DNA of 64,000 nucleotides from Siphonodentalium dalli. Its lineage: Eukaryota > Mollusca > Scaphopoda > Gadilida > Siphonodentaliidae. The position numbers were made by a program, and so were the translations under genes. Location of the stretch: NCBI GenBank assembly GCA_032622095.1, contig CP136062.1, positions 139,394,351-139,458,350 of the forward strand, given 5' to 3'. Below, in pieces: positions 45,605 to 57,739 of this stretch (position 1 is its first letter; every line of letters starts with the position of its first letter). The notes below the pieces were generated by a model. That model searched no databases and had not been told where the DNA came from. It worked only from the letters and a program-made list of their open reading frames with translations.

Positions 45605-46191
45605 TCCACTACTTTCACAGACCTGCGGCCAACGCATGTGACTGTCTGATGAAATCTGCTTTCACAGACCTGAGGCCAACGCATTTGATTATCTGTTTTC
45701 ACATACATGCGGCCAACGCATGTGACTATCTGCTTTCACATACATGCGGCCAACGCGTGTGACTATCTGTTTTCACAGACTTGCGACCAACGCATGTGAC
45801 TATCTACTTTAACAGACCTGCGGCCAACACATGTGATTATCTGCTTTCACAGACCTGCAACCAATTATATAACGCATTCGGCTATCGGCTTTCACAAACC
45901 TTCGGCCAACGCATGTGACTATCTGCTTTCACATACCTGCGGCCAACGCGTGTGACTATCTGCTTTCACAGAATTGCGGCCAACCCATGTGATTATCTGC
46001 TTTCACAGACCTGCGACCAACGCATGTGACTATCTGCTTCCACAGACATGCGGCCAACGCATGTGACTATCTGCTTTCACAGACCTGCAACCAATTAACG
46101 CATTCGGCTATCGGCTTCCAAAGACTTGCGGCCAACGCATGTGACTATCTGCTTTCACAAACATGCGGCCAACGCATGCGACTATCTGCTT
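45605..46191. repeat. ~37-bp minisatellite, left part
   Basis: About 15 units of the form CTGCTTTCACAGACCTGCGG plus 'ccaacgcatgtgactat'. The units differ at many sites and some carry an extra 'caattatat'. The array resumes at 47251-47360 after a LINE insertion. ORFs through it are accidental. Confidence 0.92.
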
Positions 46192-47250
46192 GACTTGAAA
46201 CATATTTTATTTGTATAATATACAAAAGGGATTGAGGCACAAGTTTTTACAACTTACGATTCGAAGCCACTCTCCCGATACAATAATATAACATACATGT
46301 GATCAAGATGACGGTATATAAACGTATTTACAAGATGATCAGTTTAGAGATATATAATTTGTATTGCCTTCCAGAGGTTGTGTAGATTTGTGTTTAAACA
46401 ACGAGGCTACATTGTGAATATGTGGCACGATAAACGGGTGCTAATACAATCTAAACCTTTAAGTATATTCAGAAGTGATATATTTATGTATGTACACACA
46501 CCTACATATACACATGTACACACATATGGATCCATATGGACACCCATACATACATATAATATAAAATCTTTTAGGGGTCGAAACGTTTAGTCGCGGGCAA
46601 TATATTGCTGTGTGATGTCAAATAGTCTCATATATTTTTGGGGACGAGATATTAGGTATTCCACACATGAGTTCTGCAATGTTGCTTATTATGAGATTTT
46701 CACGGGTTAGTTTCTCAGAAAATTCTGAGCGCTCTCTTTGGTACATGGGCACATGAAGAAATAATGATATGCGTCTTCATACTGGTTTCCACACGAACAT
46801 GCGGGGCTGTCAGCGATATAGTTGTTGAACATATCAGATCGGAGTTCACTACACAAGTTACGTATAGGCGACAGTGAAAAATATTGTATTTTCTGAGTCC
46901 AACGTAGTAATGTCGAGGGGGACCGGGCGTTGGATCTATATGTTGCAAGTTGGTTTTAAAGGTAGAAAATTGGTCAGCGTCAGTGATTAATTTGGGAAGT
47001 TTATTCCATTCCATGGCCATCTTTGGGAAAAATGACTGTTTGAAGTGTTCAGTATTGCAGTAATATGAATAAAATTTACTGGGGCGTCTCCAATTATAGT
47101 CTGCAACTTCATGAGATCTGGGGGGGGGGGGGGAGAGTAGTGGATAGATATGATGGTGCTAAACTGTTGACGATTTTATAGAGTGCCTGCAATTTATGTG
47201 TTTGGCGTCTTTTATTGAGTGAAGGCCATCCAGCTTCCTGTAATACCGTA
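46192..47250 (-). mobile_element. LINE 3' end inserted in the minisatellite
   Basis: On the - strand a reverse-transcriptase C-terminus is readable: GWPSLNKRRQTHKLQALY, YKIVNSLAPSYLSTTLP, RRPSKFYSYYCNTEHFKQ, MAMEWNKLPKLITDADQF. After one frame change it continues NNYIADSPACSCGNQYED with a CxC...H...C pattern as in LINE C-terminal zinc knuckles. It starts mid-gene, so it is 5' truncated, and about 500 bp of 3' UTR follow. TATCTGCTT lies on both sides, a likely target duplication, though it is also part of the repeat unit. The clade is uncertain (jockey, CR1 or L2-like). Confidence 0.9.
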
Positions 47251-47360
47251 TATCTGCTTTCACATACCTGCGGCTAACGCATGTGACTATCTACTTTCAC
47301 AGACTTGCGACCAACGCATGTGGCTTTCTGCTTCAACAGACTGCAACCAGCGCATGCGGC
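47251..47360. repeat. ~37-bp minisatellite, right part
   Basis: Three units in register with the array at 45605-46191. Together with the left part they show that the LINE split a pre-existing array. Confidence 0.9.
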
Positions 47361-47383
47361 TGTCGGCTTAGGTGCAATTTTAA

Positions 47384-47544
47384 CGTTTCAAACCATACAT
47401 GCATATCATTGGCGCTTTCATGGGATTGCGGCTGATGCAGTTAAACGCATCCGATTTCAAAACATTTTGAAATCGGATACGCTTAACTGCGTCAGCCGCA
47501 ACCCGAAAGTGCCAGTGATATAATTTATGTATGGTTTGAATCGT
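47384..47544. repeat. Palindrome, arms of about 75 bp
   Basis: From 'aacgtttcaaaccatacat' through 'gcatccgatttcaaaa' to the mirror image. The arms are about 85% identical. It could be a small foldback transposon; no target repeat was seen. Confidence 0.75.
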
Positions 47545-47599
47545 TGCGTCTCTGCAACCTGATGAACGCATTCGTCATCCGCAGGTGTGCAAGCAGCTT

Positions 47600-49340
47600 T
47601 ATTTTCTTTTTCTCCTCGAATTACGGTTCTATATACGGTACAACTAATTACTCCCGTTCCTATATACACAGTGGGTTACAGTTACTGAAACATTTCCTCT
47701 CATCAAGCTATAAATAGTGAATCTATAGCAAAAAGCTGCGCGACCAGACTTAAAATACAGGGGACACGCGTGCATGATCACTAGGCCTATATATTAAATC
47801 AAGATTTGTTAAGATTTATCTTATAGGATTAATCGCGAGGATTAATATAATTGAATAAGAAGAATTTTTTAAAGATTGATCTTAGGATTAATCTAGGTTA
47901 ATTGTTGACCCAATAACGGAGATATTTGAGGAAGTGTTTTGCATATAAGAATTTAACTTATGCACGTAAGACTACAGTGGATCACTTGTGGTTTTGGTTT
48001 TAAATTAATCACAAAACTCTCCGTTATATATATAGTCAAAGTAAGCTCTATATATATATATAGAGTTATGACCCTTAATTCTGGATAAGAGTAGATGAGT
48101 GACTTTTACATGTAATCGTACACACGTGTCCTCTGGTGTCCGGTTAGAATATTAATTAATATTTAATCTGGGCCGGATTAGATATATCGAGCTTTATATC
48201 GATTGCGATGCGTAAAGGCGAAATTTCACGATCTTCAGGTAACCCAGCCCAGTCGATAATTGGATGGTACTGCATGGGTTACATACATGACACATGTATA
48301 CATGTCATCGGTCCGTGCTAAATCGAACTTAGCCTATATTTTATACCACATCTGTATGGTGGTGATCTTGTTGTACATGCATATGCCAAAATGTAATTTC
48401 ATCACAATTGTTACACTATTCGTATCGGCTTGACCATGTTGGGGAATCTTCATTTTGTCACCGTTATATAAGGGCATATCGGGCTATATAACAATTTCCC
48501 CAACTATGTTTTAAGTTGGAAATTCGAAGGTTAAATTAAAGCTCTAACAGTATCACAATTCACATTACCATCTTAGATATGGCAATGATACCAGAACACC
48601 AATGTTCTGCAACATTAATTGGAGTTTCGCTTAAAATCATTCCTTTTTTTTTCCTGATTTTTTTTGTCACTTAACTTTTGGGGGGGGGGGGGTGTTGACT
48701 ATATGTCATTATGGCAAATTTTATTTTGTTATTTCTGGACGTTCATGTGCAATTTGGAAAACTTGAGTTTCCTGCATACAATCGGAAAGTTGAAGTTATA
48801 TTGAGGACAACCAGGTTGGAATTCCAAAGTAGCATATTTCACGACTATATCTATCCACAGGCCCCTATAAGGGAAAATACTAAAATACCAATATAGACTA
48901 TACGTTACTGCATGCATGTTGTGTTTATATATAGTCCATGTTGGAATTTTAGTAGTTTCCCCAGGGGGCTGTGTATCTATCTTATCGCCTGCTGACTGTT
49001 GGATATTTGAATGATTCAGACATCGTAATCATGCATAAACCATGAAAAGCTCATGAATATAATCATGGATATATGTTGCATAAATAATGTTTATTGTCAC
49101 AATGTATTCCTGAATGTGAGCATGTTAAACAAGATAGAGATATATAGGTTACATATATGCGCCGTATGGTTTTCTAAATGATTATACGCAGGGACAGATA
49201 TCATCATGAAACATAAATGCATGTGCATGCCTTATTGCATGTACAAATTTCGCGCTCAACGTATAATTCACTGAAATATTTATATGCATATATGTATAAT
49301 GTAGTATGCATGTATGTGTGACAATCACCAAACACCTCGA
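47600..49340. other. VAT1L intron, nothing assigned
   Basis: AT-rich with simple TATA runs and a G-run at 48676-48690. No exon or transposon end was recognised. Confidence 0.45.
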
Positions 49341-49344
49341 ATAT

Positions 49345-49745
49345 ATTGTTAAAAATACATGCATAATCCGAATTAAATCTCCTAAATTACTATTCCTTTG
49401 GCTCTGGGGCATACACATTATTTGATTTGAGTCGAGGAACCGACCCATCATGGCTCATAGTTATCAGATATAATTTTTTTTAATCTGTTATTTTTCACCA
49501 CCTGGAATATTTGGCGGCCTAGCAAATATTCGACAAGCCGACCGACATGCTCTCGATACCAAATTGCGTGGGAAAAAATGTTGATATTATAACAAATTTT
49601 GAATTTTTTTATACTAGAGTGGACAATGGTTAGCATTATATTTGGTGATTATAATCTATTCTGATAACTAAAGCGTCATTTGAATAAAAGTTGTTGGAAT
49701 TCGTATGATACGGGGCAATCGATTCGGTTTGTGTACCTTTAAATC
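49345..49745. mobile_element. Family H element, copy 5
   Basis: Begins near 'catgcataatccgaattaa' and ends 'gattcggtttgtgtaccttt' before AAA. It shares the interior phrases of the other copies and is moderately diverged. Confidence 0.7.
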
Positions 49746-49920
49746 AAACGAAAATAACCGTGAGTGAAACAAGTGTTGCACACGATGAATTGAGTTAAAA
49801 CGGTCAACCGATGTGAATTTCTGGACTCCACGGAATTGTTTTGGGCCAATGTTTTAGACTGAAATGGACATTTGGTGGAAATGTTTCAGTTGCATGGAAT
49901 ATAGAACTTTGGGTGTTAGC

Positions 49921-50872
49921 ACAGGGGCCTGTAACGCGCTCCGCTGTCCGCCCCCTTTTGCGCTGCCCATATACGCGCCTGTTTCACGCTAATGGTAGTA
50001 TAATAGACACAAGGGGAACTGTAGAAATTCACCTTTTTACCATCCCTCGGCAATTGGATAAATTTAGGCCATTCACACCAGTAATGCTAACGATATAGCC
50101 ACGGATGTATCGGCGAATAATTCATCTTTCAATCAATACCACAAACTCCCATCAGAACCATTTATATACATAGCATTTGATAACTTTTTAACCACCGAGT
50201 ATTGTCTTCGAAGAGCGTAAATTTTCGGATTGATCCGGCTCAAAAAACAATGGACGATATGTTCCAATAAATTCACCCCCGCACGGCTTACTATAATTAA
50301 AAATCGGTCAAACGTGATTCGTAAACAAAAAATGAAAAACAAAGTTGGAACTATCGACAGATTTCTCCTCTATAGAAATTGTTTACTGACGATGTGTTGA
50401 TTTGTATGAGTAAATAAATTATTAGCCGACAAGAAATCCCTGAGCGCTAGATGTTTAGTTGATCGTTTGACCGATTTTTAATTATAGTAAGCCGTGCGGG
50501 GGTGAATTTATTGGAACATATCGTCCATTGTTTTTTTAGCCGGATCAATCCGAAAATTTACGCTCTTCGGAGACAATACTCGGTGGTTAAAAATTTATCA
50601 AATACTATGTATATGAATGGTTCTGATGGGAGTTTGTGGTATTGATTGAAAGATGAATTCTTCGCCGATACATCCGTGGCTATATCGTTAGCATTACTGG
50701 TGTGAATGGACTAAATTTGTCCAATTGCCGAGGGATGGTAAAAAGGTGAACTTCTACAGTTCCCCTTGTGTCTATTATACTACCATTAGCGTGAAGCAGG
50801 CGCGTATATAGTAGCGGCGTATATGGGCAGCACAAAGGGGGGCGGACAGCGGAGCGCGTTACGGGCCCCTGT
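49921..50872. mobile_element. Large foldback element with ~400-bp arms
   Basis: The ends ACAGGGGCCTGTAACGCGC and GCGCGTTACGGGCCCCTGT are inverted. The arms (49921-50325 and about 50465-50872) match over nearly their whole length and are separated by a ~140-bp loop. The outer 60 bp of each arm are GC-rich. A target duplication was not clear. No transposase is present. Confidence 0.92.
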
Positions 50873-51094
50873 GGGTACAGTTGGAAATTCCCAACATAAT
50901 AAGGGGTGCAAATCGAATACCCCGAACTCTAAGATGGATATCCTCCATAGCCAGGTCCCTATACTCAAAGCTATAGCCCTTCAGACCCACACCTACAATG
51001 AGGACATGCATAATTATATCGATTGACCTGACCTATTGGCGAAAGGGTGTTAGTGTGAAACAGTGGTATATTATAAATATTTGCTCGCATTTAC

Positions 51095-51224
51095 CTGGAA
51101 TTCTGTAACTCCCGTACCGATGCTTTCAATCTCTCCAGCGCATTCGAAACCCATAGCAACCGGTGTTTTCGGAGGATTGTCGATTACACCCTGCCTCACC
51201 ATCAAATCCATGAAGTTCATTCCA
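51095..51224 (-). CDS. VAT1L: VAT1L, most upstream exon found
   Basis: Signals on the - strand are ttttctctatag|TGGAAT and GAATTCCAG|gtaaat. The first base closes a split codon, probably Cys (TG|T). The 43 codons read GMNFMDLMVRQGVIDNPPKT then PVAMGFECAGEIESIGTGVT and EFQ. Human VAT1L has CGLNFIDLMVRQGNIDNPPK. VAT1L is an MDR protein with no confirmed substrate; its relative VAT1 is a synaptic-vesicle and mitochondrial-fusion protein. The 45-80 N-terminal residues must come from an exon further upstream. Confidence 0.97.
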
Positions 51225-51469
51225 CTATAGAGAAAACAAGAAAACCATAGTCAGAAATGGTAACGCCACCAATATCATATTATTAGCCATAAATATAAAT
51301 TATAATACAATTATTCTATAAACTAGTTTTCAAATTTTATGTGGGAAATTTGCATACTTCCATATTTCAAGTTTTCTCGTTTCTCGTGTCATACATTACT
51401 TTCTTCAAACTGTCTTCTTTATTACACAAGCTGATGGGCCCGACTTCGCCCGGCCTGTTTCCCATCTTA

Positions 51470-51985
51470 TTTCCGGTGAAAGACGCGATTTGACCTTCAA
51501 TTGACTATTTCGAAAGTCAAGGTCATGTCAGAGGCATGATTTGACCCGTCCAAAACACCCCCACCCTGAGAAAAGTACCCCTAGGTATCAAATTTCGTCG
51601 AAATCCGTCCGTTTTACCCCACTTGACCTTTAATGAACAATTTTGAAGGTCAAGGTAAGGTCGGAGTCATGATTTGACCCGTCCAAAACACTCCCCCGAC
51701 AAAAGTACCCATAGGTATCAAATTTCGTCGAAATCCATCAGTTTTATCCGATTTGACCTTTGATTGACCACATTGAAGGTCAAGGTCACGCCGAGGTCAC
51801 GATTTGACCCGTTTAAACTCTCCCCGGACAAAAGTATCCCTAGGTATCAAATTTCGCCGAAATTTGTCCGTTTTACCCAAATTTACCTTGCGTTGACAGT
51901 TTTAAAGGTCAAGGTCAGGTCGGGGTCACGCCCAAAACACTTCCCGGACACAAATACCCATAAGTATCAAATTACGTTGAAATCT
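51470..51985. repeat. ~145-bp tandem repeat, four units
   Basis: Each unit has 'gatttgacccgtccaaaac', 'aaaagtaccc(c/a)taggtatca', 'aatttcgtcgaaat' and 'gaaggtcaaggtca'. An inverted relative lies at 57060-57545. It ends 250 bp upstream of the VAT1L exon at 51095. Confidence 0.85.
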
Positions 51986-52019
51986 AAGGAAAGCCGAAGA
52001 GGACATGTTGGTTGCTAAT

Positions 52020-52189
52020 TGCTAGATATACGACGCGGTATTTTAAAGGTGTTTCAAACTAGGAGATAGAAGTATTCTGCGTTTCAAATGGTAATGAATT
52101 ATAGTATTTTATTCAAATTTTATGGCATAAATTGTTATTAAAACCGTATATACTATAAAAAAATGAATGACTCGAAAATTAAGTGGGCC
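52020..52189. mobile_element. Family S remnant, right end only
   Basis: Ends 'tcgaaaattaagtgggcct' followed by TTAA (52190-52193), the same as 19607-20064. The left half is missing. Confidence 0.7.
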
Positions 52190-52479
52190 TTTAAACAAAG
52201 TCACAATTGCAGTTAGGCTCATCTCATACTCGTCCATTCAGCGATATTCTGCTGCGCAGTTTGTTATAGCCTCCAGTATTCATTGAGCGTTATATAGCCC
52301 CAACTGTTATAATTCGCCTTTAGCAGGCGTACATTTGCCTCAGATTATTGAGATATTAGGTCACACGTAATCACATTAAATCGCATGGAAACATAGCAAT
52401 TGTGTGGGCTGCTTGACGTGAATATGTAACGAGAAATAAGGTCATACGTAATGACATTAAACTCAAGAAAACCCGCGAA

Positions 52480-53205
52480 AACAAAACAAAATCACATTTA
52501 ATGTTTTAAGTTATTTCCTTCATGAAAAGAATCTTCGTGATAATGAACCCTCTCAATACTTTAGAATATAGAATTAACCTTAAAATAACAAAAACCTTCG
52601 GAACACAGAACCTTCGGAATAACGAACCTTCGGATTTGTGAACCTTCGGAATAGCGAACATTCAGAGAAATTTCGGAATAGTGGACCTTCGGGATAGTGA
52701 ACCTTCGGAATAGAGACATGCCCCCCAATATTCATATTATATGCCCAGAGTTCAAAGGTATGGACCCATAAAATTCTAAATTTGGCCCTTAAAATATTGA
52801 ACTCCAAATTAGAGCCCACACAGAACATCACTTAAGTCAACTGTACCTGTGTAATGTCCAAATGCGGGAGGGTCCATATATACCACAACATTCATATTAT
52901 ATGCCAAGAATTCAACGGTATGGGCCCACGTAATGACATTAAATCTCAAGAAAACCCGCGAAAACAAAACAAAATCACATTTAATGTTCTAAGTTAAGTT
53001 AGTTCCTCCTGTATCTGTAATGGGTATGCGCGCAGGATCAGTTCGGATGTGAGCGCACACTCCATAAAAAGAATCTTTGTGAAAATGAACCCTCTCAAAT
53101 TAGTCTCAATACTTTAGAAAACAGAATTAACCTAAAAATAACAAAATCCTTCGGAATAGAGAACCTTCGGAATAGCGGACCTTCGGGATAGCGAACCTTC
53201 ATAAT
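52480..53205. repeat. Direct duplication with CCTTCGGAAT arrays
   Basis: A ~170-bp segment at 52430-52600 ('aaacccgcgaaaacaaaac', 'aatgaaccctctcaa') recurs at 52925-53150. Each copy is followed by a short array of CCTTCGGAATAGCGAA (about nine units in the first, four in the second). Confidence 0.8.
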
Positions 53206-53469
53206 AGAAACATGTCCCCACAATTACACTGGTGACGTAAACACATGTGCTAATCTTTGTCGTACTATCGTAACTATCGGTATGATTTATACTCAAGTAC
53301 GAAATAACCATAATACAATCGTCCAGTGGATTATCGATCGACCACACAATATGAAAACTCTACACCAGTGTACACCACTGTGTGGCGTAATAAAGCGCAT
53401 ATATATAGTCGATATAATATAACAATATGGACTCATGACCAAGTTCATTCCCTGGCCGTTCGGTGTGCA

Positions 53470-53680
53470 CTCTAAGAAAAAAGTTCCCAATTTGGTTCCC
53501 CGGAGAACCAAATACTAATATAGAACCAATCAGTTTGGTTCGACTCTTCTTTTGTTCTATCTGGAAGCAAATCACAAGTTTAGTGTCCAGAACATATTCA
53601 CGCTAAGAGAAAAGTTCCCCGGAAAATCAAATACCAACATAGAACCATACTTTGGTTCCACTCTTCTTTTGTTCCATCTT
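53470..53680. repeat. Two copies of a GGTTCC-rich repeat, family K
   Basis: A ~95-bp unit with 'ccccggagaaccaaatac' and 'agtttggttcgactcttc' occurs twice. A third copy lies at 63868-63980. Inner halves are complementary (gaaccaaa/tttggttc), so each is a hairpin. Confidence 0.75.
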
Positions 53681-54299
53681 CACAACCCCTATAGACCATA
53701 CCATGAATCTCTGCTCAAGCTACGCCCGTGGAGATCATACTCCACTATATAGGTCAAAACCTGGGAAATTGTTGATGTTGTGACAGGGAATTATATAAGT
53801 TTATAACATTGCGAAAACAGTGCAAGTAATGTATTTCTCAGTTAATATATTTTCCTTAATAATGTATATATTTCACTGTATGTGACTATGGTTTTCTTGT
53901 AATACACTGCTTGAAAAATTCTGGTGTTGGCCCACGACTAAGCTAATGCTAAATTGTTGAACCACTCAAACGATCCATTTGTTAAACGATTGCATGTTTA
54001 CACCTGTCATCACACATGTGCATGGTGTATTGGAGAACAACATTGCAACTTATTGACAGAACAGTTCAGAACAAGTGGACAATAATTATATCGCTGTATA
54101 TAATTATAGATAATGGATATTCGTTAATGATAAGAAATTCTATTTTACTGTGGTTAGCTAATTCTATATCACCAAGATATAGTCTTTGGGAAATATGGCA
54201 ATCATACATTCAGATTGTATAGCAGTGTTCACTAGGCACAATGCGAACACCACCGTACTGTCCCTCATGACATATACATTATCCATATAGTAGCTTGGC

Positions 54300-54580
54300 G
54301 AGGGTTCCAAGTGACTCATTTTTTTTAATTCGCACGGCACATTTGGCCAACATAAGCCGTCCAGCGCTGGCGGAACTGGTTCGATTATCTAATTCCAACG
54401 TGAGTGGTTTTGTGATTGTGATCCACACACACTCGAAAGGTAACCCGATTCGTGCCTCTGGACAAGTTTGTCACTTGCTTGCCCGGATGTCCGACGTGGT
54501 TCCTGTACACGCAGTAGAGTGCTATACCCCCCCCCCCCCCCCCATGTGCGAGATTCCCTCCATCTTCAGAAAACGTATAT
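54300..54580 (+). repeat. Possible decayed relative of the SINE
   Basis: Phrases 'ccagcgctggcg', 'actggttcgatta' and 'tgtgcgagattccctcca' echo the order of the SINE at 13760-14076. No ends were found. It is followed by C14 at 54530-54543. A weak call. Confidence 0.35.
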
Positions 54581-54899
54581 AGTGGTGCATGTATAAACTA
54601 AACCTATCTGGGCATATTAAGCGTTATTTTCATTTGCCATTAGTGCAGGAGACCATGCATAAAAATCAACCGATACCAACTTCAGATTATCCAATCAATT
54701 GCGCGGCTTTTATTGCAATCACGCGTTATATCACGGATATAAATCGAAAAAACAATCAACTGCAGCCTGCGTGAATTGGATTCGAATAGGTCATCTTTTT
54801 TATCGATTATATAGACGACTCTGAATTGGTTTCCCAACTGAGTTGGCAAAGGAGCTAGGCGATATCCGGGATATATAAAACGCGTTGGTCCAATACGGA

Positions 54900-55600
54900 A
54901 TGTTATCCAGAATGAGGTTCGATTGCTGTATGTCTCTTGTGGAACTGGACAATAACAGCCGCTATGTGGCTTCGATTATCGGCGAGGGACAGGGGTAATA
55001 AGACAATACGTTTCCGGGAATGATAGATGGTGGTATCCGTGGCGATATGCTAGAGTTATACTGATGATATCAACCAGACCCCAGTAAACACTTCAGTTCT
55101 GAGTCTATATAACTGTCTCCCGCGTTGTCAAGTGCAAACATTCGTCTGTTCTGGGCATACTGAGAGTTGATCGTTGACTTCCCTGACTGCGTCTGAGAAG
55201 GGATTACTTTCCCTATATTAAGCTGAAGCGCAATTATTTATTAAAAGTGAATTTGGCCTCCCATACTATCCATCATTTCTGGAAATGTATTGTCTTGTTA
55301 TATCTCGCCGATAATCGAAGCCGTTATCGTCCAGTTTCACGTATGCAAAAAACCGACAGCAATCGAAGCCGTCTATTTAATTTTGCGACCAAGTGTCGTG
55401 CATGTGTTATTAAACAGACAGCAGAGACATGGTGCCGGTGTGGTTGCTAGTGTGGGGTGTTCCAATATAAGTCAGAATGTTCAACAATTGGAAATTTCAA
55501 GCATGAGAAACGACAAAATATGGTGATATTGTAGCTAATGATGCTGATATAGCTTTATGTTCCAACCAACATGTATAGCATAGTATGTTGTTCTTGCATG
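54900..55600. repeat. Diverged repeat complex, left copy
   Basis: Contains 'gagttatactgatgatatcaa' (shared with 60195 and 62585) and, at 55250-55600, a segment that is the inverted partner of 60720-61085. Confidence 0.7.
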
Positions 55601-56293
55601 AACAAAGAGCTAGGATAGTGCATGGTTTCCGTGATGACATGATCGCATGAGTTAGTGAATCGACTACGGTTCCATTGTAAGTGGGAAGTTGTCCGTCCTG
55701 GGTATACAGTAACCGGTAATTGGACTGCGCAACCTCACGACAAGATCGTGAGTATAAAATGAATATCAAGCACTATTTTATTTCAGCTTCGAAATCGTGG
55801 TGTATCCTTGGTTACCTCCACTTGCAACCGAATCGAAGTCGTGTGTATATATAGGATAGTCAATAGCGTGGTTAACCATGGCTTATATCCTCACATATAT
55901 ACAAAGCGTATATCCTCACACATACAAAGCGACGACATCGCATTCGTGTGAACAGACTAACCACGATTTTGCCGGGGCCGATCCTCCACTTACGATTGAA
56001 TCGTGGTTGTCTTTTGAGGGGGGTGGGCTAACCCCGGGATTCTCGAATGGACCAAGAGGCCCATTCCCTAACCCCTAATTTTTTAGCCTTTATTAAAAAA
56101 TACAATAGAAACAAAGGAAGAACCATTTGTTTGTTTGTACACAAATTCTTCTTCTTTCCGTCGCTGGAATCCATACGAGGGGGTGTTTAGCCCCCTGGAA
56201 CACTGCATGTAGGTTGATGGTAGCTGCAGTGCCCCAGCAGTTGTTGTTGCCTCGTCTGTGACGGTGGTGGTGATGGCGGACTCCTGGTAGATG

Positions 56294-56617
56294 TTATCCA
56301 GAGTCCGAGCTGCTCGACGTCAGGGATGGCGGACGTGATGGTGTAGTTAAATCCAAGGAGAAGAAGGCAAGCTGGAAGTCGTCCGGGTGTACTGCATGGT
56401 AACTTTTATCCAACAGCTCCTGTCTTCTCTCGTTGACGTCCTGAATGGCATTTTCCCTCGCTGGTCTCCGAAGTCCAAGTCTTCCGCTCTGGTGATCCAT
56501 TAGCATGAGACGGCAGAGATTCCAGCGAAGTACTGCGCCCTCCATTCTGTCAACATAGCCGACTCGACAACCAAAATCTGAGATCGAAGCGGGATCAGAT
56601 AATGGCTGTCGAGTCAT
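56294..56617 (-). CDS. Unassigned open frame, 107 codons
   Basis: The frame begins MTRQPLSDPASISDFGCRV and ends in a Ser-rich tail (PPSLTSSSSDSG). It extends upstream without a start to about 56676 (INAGTQCRLGCAECRGLAW). GC content is well above the surroundings, and AATAAA on the - strand lies about 200 bp downstream near 56090. It resembles no family I can name. It could be a fragment of a transposase, a real terminal exon or chance. VAT1L exon 1 is not here: the sequence does not fit. Confidence 0.3.
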   Translation of the reverse strand: MTRQPLSDPASISDFGCRVGYVDRMEGAVLRWNLCRLMLMDHQSGRLGLRRPARENAIQDVNERRQELLDKSYHAVHPDDFQLAFFSLDLTTPSRPPSLTSSSSDSG

Positions 56618-57059
56618 CCAGGCTAATCCGCGGCATTCAGCACAGCCGAGTCGACACTGTGTGCCAGCGTTGATCTAATCCGGTCCGTGTTGGCTATTCC
56701 TGTAGGTAAGCCAGTGAGTGATCCGTGCTGGGCCGACGGTCTGTGGCATACCGGAAGGTACGATCCTCTCTCGCCGGCGACTACGTCTTATAACGTTCAC
56801 ATGCATATATATGGGTTCATCCACCTTCACTCTTTATCGACGATGATTGGCTAATCGCAAGAGCTGACATAACAAGAAAACTAAGATGCATGCATCAGGT
56901 CGGCCGTGAACTATCTACCATAGAATTGTTGTAGCTATCGATTATACATTTTGGAACACCTGTCTGTATGTATGTGTGTATGCATGAATGCATGTGTGTA
57001 TGTGTTATAGACTCTAACACTGCTCGACTGATCCGACTCGGATTTGGTATTTAACGTGT

Positions 57060-57545
57060 CAACTTGACCTCGCTCATAGGCATGTTTCTGGACCTTGACC
57101 GATCCGACTAAAAAATTGTGTGTAGGACTACTTCGATCCCGGGAGCAATATTGACGGGTCCAATTTCACGTGGGACCATGTTCTCGAACGTGCTGATGTA
57201 GGCATGTTTCTGGACTATTTGGACGGGTCAAATCTTGATCCCGACCTGACTTTGACATTCAAAAAGATCAATTCAAGGTCAAATCTGGTAAAACGAAGTA
57301 TTTCAACGAAATATAATACCTACTGTTACTTTTGTCCCAGGAGTGTTTCGGGTGGGTCAAATTATGACCCTGACCTGATCTTGACATTCAAAATTGTCAA
57401 ATCGGGTAAAGCCGGGCGGATTTCGACGGGTACTTTTGTCGTGACTTTTGTCCGGGAAGTGTTTTGGGCGGGTCAAATCGTGACCCGACATGACGTTCAC
57501 CTTTAAAATGGTCAATTCAAGGTTAAATCGCGCAATTCTCCGAAA
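57060..57545. repeat. Inverted relative of the 51.5-kb tandem repeat
   Basis: About three units with 'gggtcaaat(c/t)(g/t)tgacccga' and 'ttgacattcaaaa' in the opposite orientation to 51470-51985. The ~100-codon ORF across it is accidental. Confidence 0.75.
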
Positions 57546-57739
57546 ATCAGAGGGGAACATCCCGGACGAAGTAGGGTCCACCAGCTACTATTATATATTT
57601 CTAGATTTAGTTACAAACTAAATACCTGTATATTGTACAAAGAAATGTTTGACAAATATATCTGTATCAATATTACCATACGGGTCATTAAAATAGATAC
57701 GACGAAACAAATTTTGAAGGGTGCATGGTATCAGGTAAA

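Noticed and set aside
45364-45762. 132-codon open frame on the + strand
   Set aside because: Its second half is the 37-bp minisatellite and the first half has no similarity.
45605-46191. Regular spacing resembling a CRISPR array
   Set aside because: Units are contiguous and degenerate with no unique spacers, and the genome is animal.
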